Made by a program: the position numbers and the translations under genes. DNA of 64,000 bases, from assembly GCA_022495005.1 (NCBI GenBank), contig JAGYXB010000508.1, positions 1,426,001 to 1,490,000 of the forward strand, written 5' to 3'. Shown piece by piece: positions 48,795-60,249 of the stretch. Within the stretch, counting starts at the first letter, position 1. Every line of letters starts with the position of its first letter. The notes under the pieces are model-generated. The model worked only from the letters and a program-made list of their open reading frames with translations. It was not told the origin of the DNA and ran no database searches. Source of the DNA: Rhyacophila brunnea (Eukaryota; Arthropoda; Insecta; Trichoptera; Rhyacophilidae).

Positions 48795-49015
48795 TTTAAC
48801 CATGTTAGATCCACAGAATAAAAAATGTATTTATCTGATTATTTTGCGAGAAATGGATGTTAACCACTTGCTCAATATATAATGTCCACACTCTGGGTCC
48901 AAACACACATTGAAAAACAACGTGTGAATTTTCTAGAGCCGTGATTTGAACCTAAGGTCAACTATATTATAAGCCTGATGCGAAACCACTCAGCCTTCGT
49001 GTTCGTTATACAACA
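48795..49015 (-). repeat. tRNA-derived SINE
   Basis: On the minus strand a head with an A-box-like word (GGCTGAGTGGTTTCGCAT) and a B box (GGTTCAAATC) is followed by TTGAGCAAGTGGTTAACATC and CATTTCTCG, the same body as in the SINE at 58.58 kb. The tail contains CTGTGGATCTAACATGG. The box spacing fits a tRNA Ser/Leu-like origin, which is an inference. Confidence 0.65.
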
Positions 49016-49194
49016 TAATTTTATTAAAGTTGATTTGGCGTATTTTCAAATTATTACGATACATATCTCTTTCACTTTTGTACAAATAATTACAAATGCC
49101 AATAAGTACATCTTTCAGATAATATACCAATATGAAAAATAAACGTAATAAGCAAAGATAATATTAACAACATATTATACCTAACATATTATCA

Positions 49195-49300
49195 GCCTGA
49201 AAATCACATACATTAAAAAAATCCTTGAATATAACCTTGGTCCGAATGAGATTCGAACTAGTGCTAAAGATTTATTCATATTACGGTTCAATCAAGTTTA
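49195..49300 (-). repeat. tRNA-like head, degenerate
   Basis: On the minus strand TCCGAGC and ATTCGGA could form much of an acceptor stem followed by CCA, with a B-box-like AGTTCGAATCT between them. The other stems do not fold well, so this is a decayed tRNA-derived piece and not a tRNA gene. Confidence 0.3.
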
Positions 49301-49309
49301 CTTGGCTCG

Positions 49310-50250
49310 GAATGGGTAATTCACACGTCTAGAATTCTATTCAAATCTATTTCGCTACAAGACTTTTTTCTAATAGAATCTTTCTGTTGCTGTTACAGCT
49401 CATATATTTTCAATAAACATTGTGCTTATTTTCGAATCTTTCGTATTTATTTAACATTAAATAAATAAAACATAAATATGCACACAATGGTATTATATCA
49501 TCATATTCACTGACAAAAAATATTTTTTAATTTGATCTATCTGTAATTTAATTCTGTTAATTTAAAAATAACCTATTGTTACACCCCGTATGGTCCCCAT
49601 TTGGGGATGTCTCTGTGTAAATAAAACTCGTCATTTCCATCATAATTCCGGTGTGTTAATTATCCACCTTCAAGTCCTAAAATCCAGACGAAAAACCATA
49701 CTTAAAATAAAAGTGACAGCTTGCACTGACAGACAGCACTTTCGAAAATGGAGGGAAGTGATACTATATTATTTTTTTTAATGACAGGATAGTGAATTAT
49801 TTTCAAACGATTTAACAAATTGTATGATAATATTATAACGTTTCACTTATTCAATTCTTTACAAAGCAATATTGGAGTTAACATACAATATTTTTTTATT
49901 ATTTAGTGTGGGTAAAATGGTTGTAAATTTGATAGTATCTAAATGCAGGGACGGATATTAAATGTAATAAATGCCTCGTTAATATATGACCATTTTAATA
50001 AACCTTGCTTAGCACGGGACGTCCTTTTTTTATATTCATGAGCCACACAAAAACTATTAAAAGATTTAACTAAAATGACGGTTAGTTCATTCATAAAAAT
50101 ATTGTTTATATCTTTTGAACATTAAAAATATGGCAGACTATTTTCTTCGCGTATTTCTATTTTACAAACATAATAATGTATTAATTTATAATCAACCATA
50201 TGTATAGGACATTATGTATTTTGAATAACATTTTTTATTAAGGTACATAA
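49310..50250. other. AT-rich stretch, no gene seen
   Basis: A 63-codon frame at 49590-49781 has no recognisable family. Nothing else was seen. Confidence 0.45.
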
Positions 50251-50252
50251 TA

Positions 50253-51478
50253 CATAGGTTGCCGTTTATATTTCGGGAATTTGCAACACTGGTGTTGCTA
50301 GGTGGAATTTGACTTCTGTATTTTAAAGTTTGATATTTTTAACGGCAAAAGTACTCAGAACGTTTTAACAAACGGACGATTTTTGTTTTTTTAAATTCAT
50401 TTGATAAATTTATCTTGCCAAAAAATGTAATTAACTCTTGAAAATTTTCTTCTGATTATTTTTAACAACTTTCGACATGGATTATCACAGGAACAGTGCA
50501 TCGCTAAACTTAATACTTTATATGGAGATGAAGCACTATCAAAAACTACTGCTTTAGCGAATTTTATCGTGGCTGTCGTTCGCTCACAGAAGAGCCGCGT
50601 GAAGGTCGTCCAAAATCAGTTGTTTCTCTAGAAAACATCGATGCTGTGTGTGAACTGATAATGCAAGATCGTCATGTGATATACCGTAAGAATAAGGCAT
50701 CTCTGCGCATTAGTAACACTAGCATGTATATGATCTTGCATGAACATTTAGATGTAAGGACCCTATGTTCGCGTTGGATCCCGCATAATTTGACAATCGC
50801 ATAAAAAGAGGCGCGTGTCGATTGGTGAAAGGAAATGCTCATAAAATACAATCGAGGTGTTTCAAAAATCGTTTATAAGATTTTTACAGGTGACGAATCT
50901 TGGATCTATACGTATGAGCCGGAAAGTAAATAACAGTCGACCGTATGGGTCTTCCGAAATGAGTTTAAACCAACAAAAGTTGCTCGCGCTCGAAGCACTT
51001 CGAAGAAAATGGTCGCCTGTTTTTTTTGGAAAAACGGGCCATGTCGCAACTATACCTTTAGAGAATCATAGAACAGTTAATTTTAAATGGAACACAACCA
51101 TTTGTTTTCCAGAAGTTTTTGGTGAAATAAGGAAAAGCAACCGTTGGCGTCAAATCATCCTTCATCAAGACAATGCGAGCTCTCATACATCGGCTCAAAT
51201 AAGCGCCTATTTGAGCACTCAAAATATAAAATTTATGGGTCATCCGTCGTACAGACCTGAGTTGGCACCAAATGATTTATTTTTATTCCCGACAGTCAAA
51301 AATCATGTTTTGGAGTTACCTTCTACAAAGTGGCAAAAATGCTTTTCAAATTGGTTCAAACGCATGGAAAAGTGTATAAATTGTCGTGGAGATTATTTTT
51401 AAAAACAATAAAACTGTTTTCATTGATAAAAAATTCGTTTTTGTTTGTTATTCCCGAAATATAAACGGCGACCTCTCG
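50253..51478 (+). mobile_element. mariner element, full length but inactive
   Basis: TA lies at both edges (50251-50252 and 51479-51480). The inverted ends share GTTGCCGTTTATATTTCGGG on the left; the right differs at one base (GTCGCCG...). The length of about 1.23 kb is normal for mariner, and the interior is a broken DD34D transposase gene. The element appears complete and was inactivated by point mutations and indels, not by deletion. Confidence 0.85.
50479..51402 (+). pseudogene. mariner transposase, broken
   Basis: The N-terminal block GLSQEQCIAKLNTLYGDEAL begins near 50479. A frame change follows (EFYRGCRSLTEEPREGRPKS), then SRWIPHNLTIA, then TGDESWIYTYEPE with the first catalytic D. 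After another shift the frame at 51010-51402 carries FFGKTGHVATIPLE, the second D (LHQDNASSHTSAQI, D at 51169-51171) and the third D (PELAPNDLFLFP, D at 51274-51276). The D-to-D spacing is 34 residues, the DD34D signature of mariner. In-frame stops include one at the K-stop-QSTVW site. The gene lacks a usable start and at least two indels break it. Confidence 0.85.
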
Positions 51479-51480
51479 TA

Positions 51481-54400
51481 TAACAATTTTTACAATTTAT
51501 AAATAGTATAAACCAATATTTTTTAGATATCAACAATGGAAAATTAATATGTTTTCATTATATATATGTATTGACCATATACTAAAGCGACGTATTGTAA
51601 AACGAAACATCTTGGCCGCAACGTAACAGAACGGCGTTGTCTATATTAGTATTCTCTATACATTTTGATCTCGCACCGCTAAGGAAAAAAAGAAATAGCG
51701 CGTAACCCAATGTAATATATTATATTTTAATCAGTGGCGTATTATAGTAATTTTACTTCTTGTTACTTTTTTATTATTTTCCAATAATAAAGAATTTAAT
51801 ATTCCTAAATTATGTGTATTTTCAAAATTTATTAAAAAATAAAAATTTATTTGAACTCTGTTAGCTTCAATGAAAAAATGTAATGTGTGATATTTCAGGA
51901 AGGTTATATTCTAAAAATATTTACGTATTATCGATAGTATTACTAACTTTATTATTAATTTTTTTTTTAAAGTAAATTTACGTAAATGAAGCCATAAAAT
52001 TGCATAATAAACACAACCATTTCATATTTTTTTTCGGAATGTTTCGCATGTATCTACTTACTGCATCTGGACTACACGTCACTGATATAATATTATATAC
52101 CGACGTAAAATTAATGCATATTTTATTTATATATTATAAACATGTAACATAAGTTTTTTTCTTATAATTAAATTTTAACTTTAGAACCGTATTTGTTTCA
52201 CAATAATCCGGTTTGATGCTTTCTGACACTGCGCTACAAATGTCTGATTGAAATGTATTTATTTCTATACTAACTTGGTTTTAATACTCAATTAGTATAA
52301 TACATAGTATCAATATTACAATTCAATATATTTAATTATGTTCCTGTCAAATGAAATCAAAATTGAATCTGAATCGTCTCTCGTACTTCCAGTGGTATGC
52401 GTTATCCATTTTAGAGACAACTGATCTATCAAAAGCACCTGTTACGGAAAACAGAAGATACGTTTTTTTTTTCATTTTTACAAATACACTTAGTATGCAG
52501 AAATATTTTTAGAACATTATGAGTTACAACATTTTTTATATTCTAATATAAACTATATTAAAGAATCTTTTTAATTAAATTAATGTGTAGCTTGGCTTGC
52601 ATGGATATATTATGCTTAATAGTATAATTTCAATGTGTCACATAATAAGCTTGGCTTAACGTATTCACGTAAGTATTCTGCTATTAAAGTCATTCAAAAT
52701 CATGAGTAATACTGTATTCACTACCTTTAATGCAATGGTAACAAAATTTAATGACGGTATTTGATATTACTGGAATTAATTATGACGAGGCTTTCACATT
52801 ATCACTTTATATCATTGTAATCAAGTACTATATTACGTATTTTAAAAGGCTTATTTTCAAATAATAAACTTCACTGATGTCGACACAAAACGTTTTTATA
52901 TATTATTATAATACTCAATTGTCGTGAAGCATCTCAGCAATTCTCATAATTTAAAATGTATTATTTTTTTTAAATTATGACTATGGCAGGATAACCATCG
53001 GTTTGGGAGCGTAGCGTCGGGCAATAGAAGTACTTACTACAAAAAAAATATTTTTTAACATTTGAAAATGAATTATTCGGAGCTGAACCGAAAATCGAAA
53101 ATCGAAAACTGGAAATACCGTTATTATTTTTGAAACGAAAACCGGAACCAAACCGGTATATATATATTTTTATTTGAACCGGAACGAAACCCTAAACAAA
53201 AAAAAACGGTTCAAAGCATTGATTTGAATGTCACCCATATTTCGGCTCAAACAGTATGTACCTATTATGTGAGGTCGGGACAAAATTAAGTAAATCCTTT
53301 ACCGTATCTAATTTGTGTTTACAATTTTATTCATCAATCGTATGTACCATCATTCTATCTCGTCGTATCGTGGGTGGTGTGTTGGCTTTCATTTAAATGT
53401 AAAAACAATATTATAATAAAACTAGCTACATTATTCGAAAATCTCAAGAACCAATACACTGCCAAAGTCATACAATTAATAATTCAAATTATTATTCTAA
53501 TTTACATTTTACTTTATACGTTTTTAAAGTTAATTTTATTAGTAACGTTATTAGTAACTTAATTATTAACGCGTAATTTAACTTTGTTTAAATAATATTT
53601 CATAGTTCTGTTGAAGTCTTACATAATATAAATAGGTAGTATTAAAACGGGTACCTACCCGTACTTACTGGGAAATGCAGTTTCCAATTACATTAAAAGA
53701 TAACTCCATAAAATGTGTACACATAGCTATTCATTCGATATTCCTTTCAATATTTCATGCAATAAAGTTTTACAGTTGCGACTTTTTTCTTCATCCGCTT
53801 ATTTTTTTTCTTAAAATTATTCTTTGCTGCGAATTCCGTCATTCTTTCGCGTATACAATTTTTAAATTGGTTTTCTTTTTATCGTATCATTCACTTGGAA
53901 CTCGGAAAGTTATATTAATTTTTGTTTTCAATTTTAAGACTTACGATTTTAAAAGCCAAAGTAAATAAAAAACGCATAACTTTTTTAATGCAGACATTCC
54001 TTCATATTTCCGCCGAACGAATTATCATTCGGCAGCGTTTCGTATAAATCACTTATTTTCCTCCCAATAGAATAATTCTATTTTCATATTGGTATTGTTG
54101 ATTTTTAATAGCATTAATGATTGTCCAGTTAAATAATTTCAATCAGTATATTTTAACATAAAAATATGGATATCTAATATTCAAAAAAATTGTTAATGGA
54201 AAATATATTCCATTAAACATGTTGAAAATTAATAACCAACTTTCGAAAATATTGAAAATCATTTATAAATTTTCCATTACAATACGTACTAATTCATAAG
54301 GGTGTGTTTGAACGTGTAGATGACATAATTATATTTGCACAATACCTTAAAGATATCTAGGATAAAATTGATGCACTTGCAAAATGAAAATAAAAAAATG

Positions 54401-55340
54401 TGTTTAAAATATAATGTCTCGAATAGAAAACTATATACTCGTATTATATACCGCCTGACTGATCTTAAAACGATCCTCATCAACCCTACTCAAACATGAA
54501 CCCTTATAGTAAGAGACATCTAAAAAATATAGGTATTAGTGCAACATGGCATGAAAAAAAACTGCATGGAAAACTGCCGAAAAACCACAAAATAAACGTA
54601 TGAACAAGAAAGCATTTAATATGCTGTATGTATCTGATTTATAGATAGCGACAAACTGGTAAAATGCATTAGCATTAAAGCTAGAGATATTGCTGGGTTA
54701 ATGAATAACTTACTGCTAAACAAATTTAATGTATTTTAAATTAGTAGTCAAATGACACTAAATTACCACAACTGCTTTCCTCCCTAAAGCTCACTGTACT
54801 CATTGATTGATTATGTCCAGTGAAAATATTCCTTAGAAATTTTACCATTGCTTGAGCATAATATTATGTTACGGATGCTACCTCAGAATTATACACTCTG
54901 CTGTGTTATAGCTATAGGCTAACCCTACTAATCACATTGTTATGGTTAACCCTTGCTACCATCGAACGATGGTACCAGAGCTATTTTGAAGCTTTCACAG
55001 GGCCTACGAATCTCATCACCATTGTTTTTACATTGATAAATGACTTTCGATGACAGAATTTCTGAAATTTTCGAAAAGTAGACATTTCCACAATAACTTT
55101 ACTTACTTGACCGTATTAGGCTCTAGTATCTTTCGTTTCGTCGCCACGTCCGACGCTTTCCGCTAAGTGAAACCAGCAATGCGTAGATTGCGCTTGTAGT
55201 ACCGCTGTAGGATGAGGGAGCAAAATTACTATCCAATCTCTAATATTATATGTGATGCTTTAAATTGTTAATAATAATTGTTTTCATTATTCAAATATCC
55301 AGATAATTAATGTTCAAAATAAAAATTATTAAAATTATGT
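51481..55340. other. AT-rich stretch; possible repeat at 53.1 kb and small hairpin at 54.96 kb
   Basis: At 53085-53210 several copies of AACCGAAA, AAACCGG and ACCGGAAC-like words suggest the end of a decayed hAT-like element, without a partner end that I could find. At 54958-54973 ACCATCG and CGATGGT form a 7-bp stem just after TTAACCCTTGCT, which recalls a piggyBac end, again with no partner. The remainder is AT-rich and empty. Frames at 53.37-53.97 kb are T-rich and unlikely to be genes. Confidence 0.4.
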
Positions 55341-55344
55341 TATT

Positions 55345-55620
55345 TTGTTATGTCAGCATCAGTCCCGTTCGGCTCCGTCTCGGGACGGAATGAGCACTTA
55401 AAATCACTTCTTTCAGACACGTTTAAAGCGTCGTGGAAAGCAGCCGTGCATATCCACGGCTGTGCATATATGACGGGTGGTGGTGGGAATTTTAACGTAA
55501 AAATTCGTATATACTGGCAAATATACATTTTCATGTTCCCACCAATATCACTCTCGGTCTCTCGGTCTTCACGATACCTCGTCGCAGGACAGATGTTATG
55601 TTTCATGATGCTGTGTATCG
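55345..55620. other. GC-rich island with two perfect hairpins
   Basis: This patch stands out in GC. It contains CCGTC-TCGG-GACGG (about 55376-55389) and CAGCCGTG-CATATC-CACGGCTG (55441-55462). Frames of 88 to 99 codons exist on both strands, with no recognisable family. It could be a promoter-proximal CpG-rich segment, an exon or a transposon piece. I cannot decide between them. Confidence 0.35.
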
Positions 55621-55779
55621 TGCAATTAACTTATTTGATGACACCATAAAGGTTGATTTATTTTTTATTAACTATATAACGTTTGTGGACGTGATAAATA
55701 GGTTAATTTATAATTGTATATATTATCATGATTCTTTAATATTTACATATACACATGTTTTTCTACTTTCTTTTTATAT

Positions 55780-55895
55780 AGTTTTTATTTGTAATTAAGA
55801 TATTTATATAATTTTGTATTTATTATGTATTACGGCGCATTGGCCAATCGCTGTAATGCCGTAATACTCTTTTTCTAAATAAATAAATAAAATCT
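55780..55895 (+). repeat. Possible LINE-type 3' tail
   Basis: TATTACGGCGCATTGGCCAA is followed by GCTGTAATGCCGTAATACTC and ends in TAAATAAATAAATAAAAT. A short tandem tail after a GC-richer end is typical of non-LTR retrotransposons, but no coding block is recognisable upstream. Confidence 0.3.
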
Positions 55896-56172
55896 GTGTA
55901 TTTAAAGAAACGTGTGAGTGGAATGCATATTATACATGACTAAGCGATTGAGTGCAGCGCGCATGAGAGAAAAGTAACGTAGGTGTTATATTTATCCAAA
56001 CGCGCAACAAAGTCACAAACTTTTTCGGACGCAATGTGTATTCGTCAGAAACAAATTATGCATTACAGACAGACAGACTGATAAACCAAGTCAAATATAA
56101 TATAATGTAATAGTAGAGGTATGTACTAATATTTTTTTTTATTTTTTTATTAATATAATATAAAAATATAAG

Positions 56173-56352
56173 GTACAAGTCGGTTATGTGAAATACAGCG
56201 GCAAACACATTTTGAAAATAACCGATATACTGGATTATTTGTAAGGTTAACCTAACCAAACCTAACCTAAACTAACCCAAACTAACAAATAATCCAGTGT
56301 ATAGGGTATTTTCAAAATGTTTTTGCCGCTGTATTCCACATAACCGACTAGA
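56173..56352. mobile_element. Foldback MITE with TTAGG-like loop, copy B
   Basis: The arms are about 65 bp and nearly perfect inverted repeats: AGTCGGTTATGTG at the outer left and CACATAACCGACT at the outer right. The inner blocks are ACAGCGGCAAACAC and CTGGATTATTTGT with their reverse complements. The loop (about 56243-56285) is made of CCTAACC and CTAACCC words, that is, TTAGG-type units. It is related to the element at 5.8 kb. It could fold into a long hairpin RNA if transcribed. Confidence 0.75.
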
Positions 56353-56355
56353 ACT

Positions 56356-58575
56356 TAATATAATATTGATAGGTAGTTTATTTAACAAAATGAATATGTT
56401 TAATATTAAACGTTAACCCTATGTGATGTTTTAATCGTATTGTTTTTTTAAATAAACTTAATTTTGAATAATCTTAGAAATATAACTATTAGAAAATATC
56501 GTAGAAAAAAAAAATGACCGATTGGGTTTTGAACATATCTATGACTTTATGGGTGCTCTTACTCGGTATAGTATTACTAATAACTATATTTACTTGATTG
56601 CTTCAAAATTAAAATTCAAGGGCGATCAGTTTTGTAATTAAGTAATTTTCTTAAAATCTCACGTATATTCAGTATTTGAAAAAAAGAAGCTTATTATCAT
56701 TGATCTAACGGAAAAATACTATGCTTATTGGTTAATCAAAAAAGCTCTTATCATAATAATACACACCCTGCATATGTTATTGTCAGTATACAAAATGAGA
56801 AATATAACATCGTGATCCGGGAAATAATACAGACATATTTTGTTTAGCTCCTAGTTTATACGGAAATTGTCGCTGTATTCCCTATCGGCTCGCTCTTTTA
56901 GCGTCATATCCCTCGTAATAGCCCACTGCAGTCATCAATCTCCACGACGCATTACGCCGAAGCACACTCACGAATGATTATGTAACACACAAACACGTCG
57001 TTTTCGCCAAAATTCTCTACGTACCTACCCCACACACTTAAGTTGTGTAGAAATCCAACTACTTATATAATATAATATGTATATAGAATTGCGAGACTAA
57101 ATTATGTGTTGAAAAAGCAGCTTTTTTAACGTAGAACGACGTAATATACGTACGTTTATTGGCAGGATCTACCGCAAACAACTGTAACACGGATGTATCA
57201 CACAAAATTTTCATGCAAAACTGTCACATTTTTGTCTTTACTCTCGCTATTTTATACTGTTAAGGGGTTTCTAAGCCGTATTTACAGAAAGCTTGCCACC
57301 CCATAATTATGGACTCTGCCTCTACACAACTGAGGTATGTTTGTAATAATTAAACCAAATACGTGTTCTATGTATGTTTTTGTGAAAAACTATTAATCGA
57401 TTTTTCAATTTGTCAGTCGTATTCCTTTTTTAAAATTTTAATTGTATTTAATTCACTCTAATATGACCGGAAATTACATATCACCACTTTATTATATTCA
57501 CAACATGACAAAATTTATAAAGTATAATTTTATAAACAAGGAAAAATAACATTTTAATAATTATTGGTGTATCTATTTTACTAATTAAAATATAATTCAG
57601 TATATCACACATATTTTACACAAGATAATGATGACCAAAAACAGTTTTGTTTGCTTCAATACGACATTTTGATTATTATTAAGTTATAAATCACATAATA
57701 ATTATGACTTCAATATACTCTTTACAATGTCTTTTTTTAAATATTCAGAATCCTTTCATCTTTCTTGATAATATTATACCTTTTAACAACTCCCAATCTT
57801 GTGTTTGCATGATCCATGGTTTTTAAAAAAAAATAATAAAACATATCTAATACTTAATATGTAATTAAATGAAGCATAAAAAACACATTTTTTTTCAAAT
57901 CATCGTTGTTCTTCTTGTTGTCAGGGTAAATTATAAAAAAAATATTTATATATATTATTTTATTTAATCATAAAAACGTTTGAGCGTTTTAGGATTTATT
58001 TAGCTACTTACCTATATTTACTTTGAAACTACTTAAAAGTTTGTACGCAAAGATCATCTAGTTCTAGTCTTTCACCTTTTAGCTAAAGTTTCATTTAATA
58101 AGGTCTTAGGAGACATATCATCAATATTAATACACAAGTTATGGAAACTTTTGCTTTCCTTGTAATATAAACTAGAGCCTCGTTAGTACCTTGCTACGTG
58201 TAAATATATTAATTATTCATAGGTAAGATGATAGCCTTAAACGCAAAGGAAATGCACTAATGGTTAAAGCTAATTTTTGTAGGCTGAGTTATTATGCACA
58301 ACAATATTAAAATTCAAAAACGGCAGGCTTACGTCAATTATGTAATTATTAAACTTAAACCATATAATATGTACTTTAAAATAAATGAGCATAAAAAATA
58401 TCAAAAAATAATACATTTGTGAAAATTTTAAAGATAAGTGTCATACAATCTCATTAAATATCAAAGAAAACAACAATGCGATTATTTTCTCAAAAGATTA
58501 CAGGATTATGAAAACGTGTTCTTACTGTAGCAGAATTATATGGAAACTATTTTTAATATAATAATATACATTTAC
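56356..58575. other. AT-rich stretch with a GC-richer patch at 56.86-57.05 kb
   Basis: There is no recognisable frame. The patch around 56870-57050 contains several CG dinucleotides but no long frame. Confidence 0.45.
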
Positions 58576-58577
58576 GT

Positions 58578-58806
58578 CCACTATGGCCGCGTGACTTAAG
58601 CGTTGGACTACAATGCCGTGGGTACCAGGTTCGAATCCTGGGTCTGGCAAGTACACATATTGTTTGTGTGTATCAAAGTATGGACCTAATAGGTTGAGCA
58701 AGTGGCTGACATCCATTTCTCGTAAAAAACAAAATCTGTCAATACAAACCTCTACTCTCTGGAGGCCCATGTGATCTTATTAGGATCGGACATGGTCGAA
58801 AAAAGG
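58578..58806 (+). repeat. tRNA-derived SINE, most complete copy
   Basis: The head CCACTATGGCCGCGTGACTT is A-box-like and is followed by the B box GGTTCGAATCC at 58628-58638. The body (GTTGAGCAAGTGGCTGACAT, CATTTCTCG) and tail (GGAGGCCCATGTGATCTTAT, GGATCGGACATGG) recur in other copies at 42.3, 48.8 and 58.9-59.5 kb. At about 230 bp it is the reference copy in this window. It is transcribed by RNA polymerase III in families of this type and needs a LINE partner to move. Confidence 0.75.
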
Positions 58807-58934
58807 TTACAATTATCTAATAACAGTATTTATAAAAGAGAAAGAGTGATCGGCAGAATGATATTCTGGATATAAACAGTATAAAAATTACTTAAAAAAT
58901 ATAGGTAGATTAATACTTTTAAAATTATTATTTG

Positions 58935-59482
58935 GCTTATATCTATATCTCGACCATATCTGATCCTAATAAGATCATATTATGAGCCTCCACAGAGTAA
59001 AGATTTGTGTTAACATATTTTTTGTTTTTACGAAGTTTCGCTCTTCAAATTTATGCTGAAAATGACTTCTCAAGACCAACTTCCCAAGACCTTGATAGGC
59101 GTGCACTAGAGTGTGCTTGATTCTTACTTCGATATAATGTATTATGGTCAATTCTCAATAAGAAAAGACCTTCTCGCTCGCCGTAAAATGCCGCAAACTT
59201 TTTAAAATCTGAGAAATTTTCCCTCGTAGGTAACAAGACGCAATAGCCGACCGGTTCAACTGAGGGTCGGACCGACTTAAGAAGCTCTCAATATATGGGG
59301 ACACTGCCAGAGGATGTGATCGGCATTCTGCAATTCGCCACATAAGCAAGTCAGATTCTATTAGGCCATCCTCTGACATACACAAATTTAAAAACAATAT
59401 GTGTACTTGTCAGACCCAGGATTCAAACCTGATACACACGACGCTATAAGTCAACGCTTCAGCCGGGCGGCCATAGTGGGTG
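58935..59482 (-). repeat. tRNA-derived SINE carrying a LINE fragment
   Basis: On the minus strand the head (CACTATGGCCGCCCGGCTGA, B box GGTTTGAATCC) is followed by GTCTGACAAGTACACATATT, as in the 58.58-kb copy. The tail reappears at 58935-59035 (TGGAGGCTCATAATATGATC, GGATCAGATATGGTCG). The SINE middle is replaced by about 340 bp of LINE coding sequence. Either the LINE inserted with loss of SINE sequence, or the two were joined by template switching during reverse transcription. Confidence 0.65.
59031..59385 (-). pseudogene. LINE C-terminal fragment inside a SINE
   Basis: On the minus strand one frame reads LTCLCGELQNADHILWQCPH, a C-x-CG...H...C block that follows the RNase H domain in R1/I/jockey-type LINEs. 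After a stop, a second frame continues with PTRENFSDFKKFAAFYGERE, similar to the usual end of such proteins. Reverse transcriptase and endonuclease are absent. Confidence 0.6.
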
Positions 59483-59779
59483 GCAAATATATATAAATTT
59501 ATAACAAGGAAAAGAGTAGAATCATTGAGAATGTTAGTATAAAAGATCCTAAGTAAAATTATAATGTCCTGCTGTGGCAATATTTGCCACCATGTCAACA
59601 AAAATCATTTCGATCTGATAACTTCAATTACAGCACAATGTATTAAAGTAGTGTCAAAAATATTACAGGATTTTCTACAAACTATAATAATACAATACTC
59701 CCCAGTTCATCTTTTATTTAAATATCAATATAGCTATATCATTAGGTAATATATCAATTGTTTTGAAGATGATTTCTAA

Positions 59780-60060
59780 ATTACGTGCCACATTCTCACC
59801 ATTTATCAGCCACGGATGCAATCGTAGTACATCAGACAAAAGTGATGGTTCTTCGCTGGCAAAATGGGAATGCAAACATGGCAATCGCCGCATCGCGCAT
59901 CGGACGGCGAGTTTTCAGAGAAAGCAATGAGTCAAGCGGCCAGCCATCCGTTGCATATTTATTGCCTGGACCAGGTCCGGAAGATTTGTGGAACCGGCTA
60001 TGGAAGACTTGCGAAACCCCACTATTGGATATTTGTTAGCATGGCTGGGCAGTGATGTAC
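59780..60060 (+). other. GC-richer island with an 84-codon frame, unknown
   Basis: A plus-strand frame at 59785-60039 overlaps another at 59864-60055. The composition is clearly richer in GC than the surroundings. I recognise no domain. The end (about 60003-60060) reads into CATGGCTGGGCAGTGATGTA. It could be an exon or a transposon fragment. Confidence 0.3.
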
Positions 60061-60185
60061 CTTAATAAAAACTTAATGATGCGCAAAATTAACATTTATA
60101 TACTTTTTTTTTCATTCAATGAATAATTCACATATTTAATAATGTAATATTCCTTTACTTGAAAATACCTCACAAAAAACTGGAT

Positions 60186-60245
60186 TCGTGCTTAATGTGT
60201 TAGATTGGTAAAAAAAGTGGATGAACATTCAAATCCCACTGGGCG
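60186..60245 (+). repeat. tRNA-like piece with B box
   Basis: GAACATTCAAATCCCACTGG resembles the T arm and B box of a tRNA. The upstream part is A/T-rich and the A box is weak. It may be a SINE head. Confidence 0.3.
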
Positions 60246-60249
60246 TTGT

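Noticed and set aside
49195..49300. Possible tRNA gene with encoded CCA
   Set aside because: Only part of the acceptor stem pairs; the D and T stems fail, and insects do not encode CCA in nuclear tRNA genes.
54951..54975. TTAACCCTTGCT followed by a small palindrome as a piggyBac end
   Set aside because: No partner end in inverted orientation with TTAA was found nearby.
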